NCBI GenBank assembly: GCA_039039985.1
Contig: JBCCOV010000162.1
Location: 1-12,114 of the forward strand
Direction: 5' to 3'
Length of the DNA stretch: 12,114 nucleotides
From: JBCBWG01 sp039039985
GTDB lineage: Bacteria; Pseudomonadota; Alphaproteobacteria; Rhizobiales; Hyphomicrobiaceae
Below, piece by piece: positions 7,171-12,114 of the stretch. The notes beneath the pieces are model-generated. The model searched no databases and had not been told where the DNA came from. It worked only from the letters and a program-made list of their open reading frames with translations. Made by a program: the position numbers and the translations under genes. How positions within the stretch are numbered: the stretch's first letter is position 1; every line of letters begins with the position of its first letter.

Positions 7171-7222
7171 TGAGCATCAGCGCACCAGACTCCCCTTGTG
7201 CCAGGCTGACGTGGCACCTCGC

Positions 7223-7257
7223 AAATCCAGGCGTAAACTGAGGAAAACGCTGGATTT
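7223..7257. repeat. Long bulged hairpin in divergent spacer
   Basis: AAATCCAG plus CGT pairs with ACG plus CTGGATTT: an 11-bp stem interrupted by a single bulged G (7231) and closing a 12-nt A-rich loop. It is the strongest inverted repeat of the spacer. No T tract follows directly on either strand. It may be an operator, a leader-RNA structure of the PilZ mRNA, or part of a small RNA. Confidence 0.5.
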
Positions 7258-7262
7258 AGATA

Positions 7263-7280
7263 AAGCGGCGCGCTTGTTTT
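7263..7280 (+). terminator. Weak terminator-like hairpin
   Basis: AAGCG-GCG-CGCTT followed by GTTTT on the plus strand. The 5-bp stem is short, so it is only a weak candidate. Together with the hairpin at 7223-7257 it could end a short rightward transcript. Confidence 0.25.
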
Positions 7281-7434
7281 CTCTGTTCCGGCGCGTATGC
7301 ACGCTTCTTATAAATTTTTTCAATGAAATCGATAGATGTGGATGCCTGTGCGATCAGCTTGTTGCAATAGAGTGTATATGATAGCCGATCTCGGAAAGCT
7401 CCGGTCCAAAGTCTGCAGTTGAGACCGCAAACGC

Positions 7435-7456
7435 GGCGCTCCTTTTTCAGAGCGCC
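7435..7456 (+). promoter_or_regulatory. Hairpin in the 5' leader of the cytidylyltransferase gene
   Basis: GGCGCTC and GAGCGCC form a perfect 7-bp stem around an 8-base loop CTTTTTCA, ending 17 nt before the ATG at 7474. It is not followed by a T tract. The position suggests an effect on translation initiation or mRNA stability; the ribosome site just downstream is weak (GGGTGG). Confidence 0.4.
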
Positions 7457-7473
7457 CAGGACATGGGTGGCGC

Positions 7474-8205
7474 ATGCGACGTTACGCTTTCATTCCAGCC
7501 CGCAGTGGCTCCAAGGGCCTTCCGAACAAAAACATTTTGCCGATCGACGGGCACCCGCTGCTGGCCTACGCCATTGCGTTTGGCAAACAACTGAACGTCG
7601 ACCGCGTTATCGTCAGCACAGACAGCGAAGAGTATGCGCGCATCGCTCGCGACTACGGCGCGGATTGTCCGTATCTGCGTGGCCCGGCCGCGAGCCATGA
7701 TACGGCGATGGAAGAAGACATCATTGCAGATATGGCGCAGGAACTCCCACGTCATGGTATTGAAATGCCAGATGTCTGGATTCGACTGAAGCCGACCAAT
7801 CCGTTTCGCTCTGTCGCGAGTGTGCTTAAGGCGTTGGACGTGCTCGAACGTGACGAAACAATCGATTCCGCGAGGATCGTTAGCGAAACGGATTGCCGCG
7901 TCGTGGTGATCAACAGCGACGGTTTCCTGGAGCCGCTGTTGTCGACCTGGGACCCGGGTCGCTCGGTTATGCGGCGTTCCGAGTTTCCGACAGTCTACAG
8001 CCCATTCAATCTCGACGTGCTTCGCCATAAAAACTGGCTGGAGCTTGGAAGCGCATACATGGGGCGCAAGATTTACCCCATCGTTGAGCATCGGGTTACG
8101 GGCGTCGACATCAATGACCAAGATGACTTCGACATTGTGAAGTCCATTATCGAAACCCGGCCCCGTCCTGAGTTCCTGAAGCGTTACATCGTTGATGAGT
8201 TTTAG
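7474..8205 (+). CDS. neuA: CMP-nonulosonate (sialic acid-type) cytidylyltransferase
   Basis: A 243-residue cytosolic enzyme that activates a nine-carbon 2-keto sugar acid with CTP, giving CMP-sugar and pyrophosphate. The nucleotide-binding N-terminus FIPARSGSKGLPNKNI (6-21) has the conserved R10 and K14; VSTDSEEYA (48-55) and KPTNPFR (106-112) follow. The C-terminal VTGVDINDQDDFDI (208-221) carries the aspartates that bind metal in NeuA/PseF enzymes. The length is typical of the short form with no fused esterase domain. Whether the substrate is N-acetylneuraminate, pseudaminate or legionaminate cannot be told, since the synthase genes are not in the window. It is followed by a glycosyltransferase-like gene after 24 nt, clearly an operon. 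ATG at 7474 places the family motif at the expected distance; the other nearby ATG (7463) is out of frame. Confidence 0.9.
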   Translation: MRRYAFIPARSGSKGLPNKNILPIDGHPLLAYAIAFGKQLNVDRVIVSTDSEEYARIARDYGADCPYLRGPAASHDTAMEEDIIADMAQELPRHGIEMPDVWIRLKPTNPFRSVASVLKALDVLERDETIDSARIVSETDCRVVVINSDGFLEPLLSTWDPGRSVMRRSEFPTVYSPFNLDVLRHKNWLELGSAYMGRKIYPIVEHRVTGVDINDQDDFDIVKSIIETRPRPEFLKRYIVDEF

Positions 8206-8229
8206 GCCGCAGAACAGGCACTGAGGCCT

Positions 8230-9360
8230 ATGGCAATTTCAACTTTGCAGACGCATGCCAAACTCGGGTTCGGAGGCGTGCGCCGCACCTTTGACATGCG
8301 GGTCACCCGAGCGGACATCTTGGATCCGTTTTTTGCAGTCTACCGATCGACCAATCGCCTGATCGCCCGAACGACGTCTGCGGCGGCCTTGAAGGCGCAG
8401 GACAGAAGCCGGGCGTGTCGGTTCTTTTTCGTCCTGCACAATGCCAACCACTTCAACATCTTGCATCCGTCGATGGTGCAGATCGCGAATGCAGGCTTCG
8501 ATGTCTGCGCCGTGGTGCTGCCGAACCGGCGAGACTATCCGGTTGTGCGCAACTGCCTGAATGAAGCCGGCATAGCGGATGTCCCTGTCACGGAACTTCC
8601 CACGCAGGTTGGCATCGGCGACGTGGTTTGCACCTGCTCAGACGGCGGCCCGCCGGAACTGCGGGCCGCACTCGGCTCCGTCGCGCGGCGCGGCGCACAT
8701 CTGGTCGGTGTTGTCGAAGGCGCGAGATACTCGCGTCGGCAGTTTCAACGCGCTCACACTGTCTTGTGCTGGGGTCCGTCCGGTGAAGAACTGTGGCGCG
8801 CACGGGCCCGGATTGCCGGTTCACCGATCATCGAAGGCGCACACGGCCGATCGCGCGTTTCGGCAGACCTTCGCCACGTTTTGATCAACTACAAGTTTCA
8901 GCCCGGTGAAACGGACCACGACTTCGCCTGGGCGCATGCCGCAATCGACGCCGCTCGCGGTATCGATCCGAACACACTCGTGAGTGTTCATCCGCGAACC
9001 TATGATGTTCCAAGCGGCCTAACCCCGGCAAACCAATCCCTCAATGAACTCTTGCCGCAAGCTTCGCTGCTGGTCAGCCGCGCATCGACCGTCATCTACG
9101 AAGCGCTGGCGATGAACATTCCGGTGATTTACTTTCCGGCACCTGGAGAAAACCGTGCGGAGTTCGCGGATTTCGGCGCGACGTTTCCTGTAGCGGAGAC
9201 AGCTCAGGAGCTAATCGACGCCTGCGCTGCCTTTGCGCGCCATGAAACCAGTTTCGCAAACCCGGCCAGCTTTTTGGATCAGCATCTCTCGATTGATCCA
9301 AACCGATCGGCAAGCGCGCGCATTTCAGACTATCTTCTCCAGCTGGCAGGCGGCACATAG
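8230..9360 (+). CDS. GT-B-like glycosyltransferase, possible CMP-nonulosonate transferase
   Basis: A 376-residue protein with no signal peptide or membrane helix. The second half resembles GT-B sugar transferases and capsule polysaccharide enzymes: LCWGPSGEELWR (179-190), GSPIIEG (197-203), HVLINYKF (216-223), then SVHPRTYD (252-259), LLVSRASTVIYEALAMNIPV (280-299) and YFPAPGEN. The order VEG (162-164), HP (254-255) and S-x2-ST (283-287) recalls the D/E-D/E-G, HP and SS/ST motifs of bacterial sialyltransferase families, although the first is degenerate (V in place of an acidic residue). Its position 24 nt after a CMP-sugar synthetase gene in the same operon supports use of the CMP-activated sugar. 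GAGG lies shortly before the ATG. I cannot assign a known family by eye; a 2-epimerase-like or glycerophosphotransferase-like enzyme is an alternative. Confidence 0.7.
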   Translation: MAISTLQTHAKLGFGGVRRTFDMRVTRADILDPFFAVYRSTNRLIARTTSAAALKAQDRSRACRFFFVLHNANHFNILHPSMVQIANAGFDVCAVVLPNRRDYPVVRNCLNEAGIADVPVTELPTQVGIGDVVCTCSDGGPPELRAALGSVARRGAHLVGVVEGARYSRRQFQRAHTVLCWGPSGEELWRARARIAGSPIIEGAHGRSRVSADLRHVLINYKFQPGETDHDFAWAHAAIDAARGIDPNTLVSVHPRTYDVPSGLTPANQSLNELLPQASLLVSRASTVIYEALAMNIPVIYFPAPGENRAEFADFGATFPVAETAQELIDACAAFARHETSFANPASFLDQHLSIDPNRSASARISDYLLQLAGGT

Positions 9361-9374
9361 CCGGAGGATAAACA

Positions 9375-10040
9375 CTATGCCTCTTGCACGAGCGGTCGCG
9401 CGGGATTTCCGACAACTGTCGTACCGGGGGCGACGTCTCTGGTCACAACAGCGCCCATACCGACAATCGCACCGCGCCCGATGACCATCGGTCGCTCCGC
9501 AGTGCCTTGGCGAATGACCGCTCCTGAACCGATATAGGCGTGGTCGTCGATCACGATGTTTCCGTTGCATTTGACGCCGGGCGCGAACGTGACGAAGTCG
9601 CCGATCCTGCAGTCATGTTCAACGTAGCTGTAGAGATTCGCGTGGAACTGGATGCCAATTGTGATGTTCGACGTCAGCGTGACAAACGGACTGAGCAGTG
9701 CGCCTGCACCAATCTGAACGTCATCCATGATGACCGTCTGCTGCGCGCGAATGCTGAGCGGCTTGATCCCTGCCGCAATGATGCGCTCGTATATCTGTTC
9801 GCGAACGCGGCTATTCGCGATCGCGATGGCCACATAGTGATCCTCCGCTTCGAGCGCGCAGAACTGCTCAAAACTCAAAACGCTGTGGCCATTGACGGTA
9901 GGTGACGCGCCGGCATTATCATCAATAAAGAGGACAGCGTCCGGCTCGATGGATTGCGCGCGGAGTTGCTCGCGCGCAAGCGGCATGATCCCCCGCGCGC
10001 AGCCACCGGTTCCAAACACGCCGTAAACTGCTTTTCGCAT
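9375..10040 (-). CDS. pglD: NeuD/PglD family sugar O/N-acetyltransferase
   Basis: A 221-residue left-handed beta-helix acyltransferase. The N-terminal 90 residues form the Rossmann-like sugar-nucleotide domain (VYGVFGTGGCARGI, VLFIDDN, IAIANSRVREQIYERI). The rest is hexapeptide repeats (IGAGALLSPF, ITIGIQ, IGSGAVI, IGRGAIVGMGAVV, VVGNPARPL). YVEHDCRIGDF (139-149) contains the histidine (142) equivalent to the catalytic His of PglD, and the next stretch GVKCNGNIVI also matches PglD. Expected reaction: acetyl-CoA-dependent N-acetylation of a UDP-4-amino sugar. ATG at 10040 was chosen; a GTG at 10064 with a fair GGA upstream is an alternative adding eight residues. It lies 47 nt downstream of the aminotransferase gene on the same strand and converges on the glycosyltransferase gene with a 14-nt gap. 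NeuD-type O-acetylation of a nonulosonate is the other possibility. Confidence 0.85.
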   Translation of the reverse strand: MRKAVYGVFGTGGCARGIMPLAREQLRAQSIEPDAVLFIDDNAGASPTVNGHSVLSFEQFCALEAEDHYVAIAIANSRVREQIYERIIAAGIKPLSIRAQQTVIMDDVQIGAGALLSPFVTLTSNITIGIQFHANLYSYVEHDCRIGDFVTFAPGVKCNGNIVIDDHAYIGSGAVIRQGTAERPMVIGRGAIVGMGAVVTRDVAPGTTVVGNPARPLVQEA

Positions 10041-10087
10041 GGATGGCCTAACGACTCTCTGCACGCTCCATTCCGATCACGCCTGCC

Positions 10088-11293
10088 CTATGCACACCCG
10101 TTCTCACGCGCAAACGAAGCGATCACTGCGGCCGTCCGCTCGGCGACATCTTCCAGCACGACCGGGTCCATCCGATGGTGGACATCGAACATTAGGCTTG
10201 TTTGCCCAAGCTCTGCCGCAACCGGCAGCGGGGCGATGTCACGGTGGGCATACACGTGCTCGCGGTAGATCTCCGGGCACGCGCCTGAGAATGCCGGCAG
10301 GCCTTCCGCGCGCAGCCGTTCGAAGATGTCTTCCCGCGTTGTCGCCGCGCGCATCTGATCAGGCACGAGAAACGCGTAGGCGCGATAGTGGGCATGACGG
10401 TATGCCGGATCGGGAACAGGAATCCGGATGTTCGGACACCGCGACAGCGCCGCGAACCATGCCTGCGCATTGGCACGGCGCCGCGCGACCCACCGCTCAA
10501 GCTTGCGATACTGGACGATGCCGATCGCGGCCTGCATTTCCGTCATGCGGTAGTTCGTTCCGACGGAGTCGACCAACCAGCGAAACCCCGGCGGCGGATT
10601 GCGATCAAAGACTTTGTCATGCGCCTTGCCGTGATCCTTAAAAGACCATGCGCGCTCCCAAGCCGCGCGATCGCGAAAGAGTACGGCTCCGCCTTCCCCA
10701 CCCGTTGATATGATCTTGTCTTGGCAGAATGAGAAGGCGCTGGCATCTCCGAAGGACCCTACTGAACGCCCTTGGACGCTTGCGCCATGAGCCTGCGCGC
10801 AGTCCTCGATCAGCCGAATGCCGTTCTGAGAGGCCCAGTTCGCAAGCGCCGGCGCGTCGCACGGCCAACCGGCCACATGCACAGCCATAACGGCCTTCGT
10901 CCGCGATGACAGGCATTTCGACACGGTTTCAACGGTGACGTTCTGCGAATCGCGATCAACATCTGCAAACACCGGCGTCGCGCCAACCAGATCCACAACG
11001 GTCGCGGATGCCACGAAACTGCGCGGCGACACGATCACCTCATCGCCGGGACCAATCTCAAATGCGCGCAGTGCAAGCTCCAGCGCCAGCGTACCATTGG
11101 CAACTGCAATGGCATGCGGCATCTGGTGGGCGTCAGCCAAAACGTCCTGAAACGCCAGAACACGATCGCCGGTCCACTGGTTCACACGCCCGGAGTGCAA
11201 GACGTCGACAACCGCGCCGACTTCGTCGTCTTCGTAGTGCGGCCATGGCCCATACCCAGGATCTGTCTCGGAAATGCGTTCAGCAGCCGACAT
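10088..11293 (-). CDS. DegT/DnrJ/EryC1/StrS family sugar aminotransferase (PglE-like role)
   Basis: A 401-residue PLP enzyme, expected to convert a UDP-4-keto sugar to the 4-amino sugar using glutamate. Family marks: RVNQWTGDRVLAFQ (36-49), NGTLALELALRA (66-77), SPRSFVASATV (89-99), IEDCAQAHGA (162-171), SFCQDKIISTGGEGG (188-202) with the PLP lysine at 193, and SVGTNYRMTEMQAAIGI (243-259). The open frame extends upstream into the neighbouring gene, so the start is internal; two in-frame ATGs lie at 11299 and 11293, and the second has GCGAGG six bases upstream, so it was chosen. It lies between the PglC-like and PglD-like genes on one strand, which supports a PglE-type function. Other roles of this family (perosamine synthase, LegC, PseC) are possible. 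Confidence 0.9.
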   Translation of the reverse strand: MSAAERISETDPGYGPWPHYEDDEVGAVVDVLHSGRVNQWTGDRVLAFQDVLADAHQMPHAIAVANGTLALELALRAFEIGPGDEVIVSPRSFVASATVVDLVGATPVFADVDRDSQNVTVETVSKCLSSRTKAVMAVHVAGWPCDAPALANWASQNGIRLIEDCAQAHGASVQGRSVGSFGDASAFSFCQDKIISTGGEGGAVLFRDRAAWERAWSFKDHGKAHDKVFDRNPPPGFRWLVDSVGTNYRMTEMQAAIGIVQYRKLERWVARRRANAQAWFAALSRCPNIRIPVPDPAYRHAHYRAYAFLVPDQMRAATTREDIFERLRAEGLPAFSGACPEIYREHVYAHRDIAPLPVAAELGQTSLMFDVHHRMDPVVLEDVAERTAAVIASFARENGCA

Positions 11294-11299
11294 TTGCAT

Positions 11300-11341
11300 C
11301 CTCGCTGACTGGGATCGTGTAACTGGGATCATGTAATTGGG
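11300..11341 (-). repeat. Three imperfect 14-bp tandem units before the aminotransferase gene
   Basis: Read on the minus strand the units are CCCAATTACATGAT, CCCAGTTACACGAT and CCCAGTCAGCGAGG. The first two differ at 2 of 14 positions, and the third has diverged into the ribosome site of the aminotransferase gene. This looks like slippage duplication in the spacer. Whether it affects translation is unknown. Confidence 0.7.
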
Positions 11342-11354
11342 GGCGTGCGCCCCC
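11339..11354 (-). other. GC-rich hairpin between pglC-like and aminotransferase genes
   Basis: GGGGGC-GCAC-GCCCCC on the minus strand is a perfect 6-bp stem with a 4-base loop, 13 nt after the stop of the PglC-like gene. It is followed by AATTACAT, not a T tract, so it is more likely an mRNA stability or pausing element than a terminator. Confidence 0.5.
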
Positions 11355-11367
11355 CGCACATCTACGA

Positions 11368-11976
11368 CTAAGAATCCTGACTTGCGACGGATCCGGTGAA
11401 CTTCTCGACGCGGACGTCGCCGTCGTTCGCAACCTCGCTCTTGAACACAATCTTCTTCGCGGTTTGTGCGAGAATACCCAAATCCATCAAGAACGACCGG
11501 CGCTCGACGTAGTGGACGTCGAGCGCGAACTTCTCCTCCCACGAAATCGTATTGCGACCATTGACCTGGGCGAGCCCGGTGATGCCGGGCCTGACGTCAT
11601 GTCGCCGTGCCTGGTCCGGCGTGTAAAGCGGGAGGTATTCCGTGAGGAGCGGGCGTGGACCAACCAGGCTCATGTCACCGCGCAGGACGTTGAACAGTTC
11701 GGGCAGTTCATCGAGACTGCTGCTGCGCAACCATCGGCCGAATGCGTCCGTGCGCGCCGCGTCCGGTCGGAGACGCCCCGCACTGTCGACGGCGGCATTC
11801 ATGGATCGAAACTTGTACATTCGAAAAATGCGGCCATGCAGACCGGGTCGTTCGTGCACAAAGAGAATGGGACGGCCGAGCCGGTACCAGATAATGGCTG
11901 CGACGACGACAAGAACCGGCGCAAACAGAACCAGCAACACGAAGGATGCGACAACGTCGAACAGGCGCTTCAGCAT
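11368..11976 (-). CDS. pglC: PglC-type phosphoglycosyltransferase (undecaprenyl-phosphate sugar-1-phosphate transferase)
   Basis: A 202-residue monotopic membrane enzyme that transfers a phospho-sugar from a UDP-sugar to undecaprenyl phosphate, the first membrane step of glycan assembly. It matches Campylobacter PglC along nearly its full length: an N-terminal re-entrant helix (about 5-30, with P20 at the break), RPGLHGRIFRMYKFRSM (43-59), SLDELPELFNVLRGDMSLVG (87-106) with the catalytic D89-E90 pair, PRPLL, EYLPLY (113-118), VRPGITGLAQVNGRN (128-142) and the terminal DVRVEKFTG. This short single-domain form contrasts with the large WbaP-type enzymes and suggests a bacillosamine-like substrate. 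No clear Shine-Dalgarno is seen, but the same frame has a stop 60 nt upstream and no better start codon lies between. It leads the aminotransferase and acetyltransferase genes in an apparent operon. Confidence 0.92.
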   Translation of the reverse strand: MLKRLFDVVASFVLLVLFAPVLVVVAAIIWYRLGRPILFVHERPGLHGRIFRMYKFRSMNAAVDSAGRLRPDAARTDAFGRWLRSSSLDELPELFNVLRGDMSLVGPRPLLTEYLPLYTPDQARRHDVRPGITGLAQVNGRNTISWEEKFALDVHYVERRSFLMDLGILAQTAKKIVFKSEVANDGDVRVEKFTGSVASQDS

Positions 11977-12036
11977 GGGCGAACGAATCCAATCTCTTGG
12001 CCAATGACATCCATCGAAACAACCGCGCAGACGCTC

Positions 12037-12114
12037 CTACGCATATGACGCGACCTTCTGCTCAGTTCGGATCTCTTCGGCATATGCGCTTGCCGGTTGT
12101 GGGCGAGTTCGCAG
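12037..12114 (-). CDS. Possible C-terminal end of an unidentified upstream gene
   Basis: The minus-strand frame from the right edge reads 25 codons without a stop (LRTRPQPASAYAEEIRTEQK, then VASYA) and ends with TAG at 12037. Its composition looks coding and the end lies 60 nt before the PglC-like start, a normal operon spacing. A second frame stays open into the pglC start but is Arg/His-rich with AGA/AGG codons and looks like a shadow. Nothing can be said about function; in glycan loci a glycosyltransferase would be usual here. Confidence 0.4.
   Translation of the reverse strand: MRTRPQPASAYAEEIRTEQKVASYA

Larger units (their letters stand above)
7171..7473. other. 303-bp divergent intergenic region, hairpin-rich
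   Basis: No ORF in this stretch looks coding. It must hold the promoters of the PilZ gene (leftward) and the cytidylyltransferase gene (rightward). The part from about 7301 to 7390 is clearly more AT-rich than the surroundings, with a TATGAT -10-like hexamer at 7377-7382 but no good -35 at the right distance. Three inverted repeats are listed separately. Confidence 0.6.

Noticed and set aside
7447..8121. Long minus-strand open frame of 224 codons opposite the cytidylyltransferase gene
   Set aside because: It lies almost wholly within neuA, shows no recognisable motif, and the plus strand has clear enzyme signatures.
11294..11542. N-terminal extension of the aminotransferase frame into the pglC gene
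   Set aside because: It would overlap PglC coding sequence, has no family similarity, and a good ribosome site marks the start at 11293.

Overview
The window is GC-rich, gene-dense bacterial DNA. The gene families (an intact TAXI-type TRAP transporter, a DUF6455-like cysteine protein, a short PilZ protein, a LysR/DoxX pair) and the codon use suggest an alphaproteobacterium, perhaps of the Rhodospirillales/Hyphomicrobiales sort. The genus cannot be told from the sequence. There is no sign of phage, insertion sequence, CRISPR, tRNA or rRNA.

Left part (1-2504): the 5' part of a dihydrodipicolinate synthase/N-acetylneuraminate lyase superfamily gene runs off the left edge. It lies downstream of a LysR-type regulator gene on the same strand. 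The regulator is divergent from a DoxX membrane protein gene, and the shared intergenic region carries a perfect 7-bp inverted repeat that is a good operator candidate. A YciA-type acyl-CoA thioesterase gene converges on doxX.

Transport part (2575-5980, minus strand): a TAXI-family periplasmic binding protein, a fused DctQM permease and a small two-helix membrane protein form one operon. The last two genes overlap by ATGA. A strong intrinsic terminator sits between the binding-protein and permease genes and probably lowers permease expression relative to the binding protein.

Middle (6143-7473): a DUF6455-like cysteine-cluster protein and a PilZ-domain (c-di-GMP type) protein, both minus strand. 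A 303-bp divergent spacer rich in hairpins follows.

Glycan part (7474-12114): two gene sets face each other. Rightward are a CMP-nonulosonate (sialic/pseudaminic/legionaminic-type) cytidylyltransferase and a GT-B-like protein with sialyltransferase-like HP and S/T motifs, probably the user of the CMP-sugar. Leftward are a PglC-like phosphoglycosyltransferase, a DegT-type sugar aminotransferase and a NeuD/PglD-type acetyltransferase. Together these resemble the module that makes UDP-N,N'-diacetylbacillosamine and loads it on undecaprenyl phosphate. A cell-surface glycan or glycoprotein with a bacillosamine-like first sugar and a nonulosonic acid further out is a reasonable inference. The dehydratase (PglF) and nonulosonate synthesis genes (NeuB/NeuC types) are not in the window. 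The last 78 bases may be the tail of one more leftward gene.
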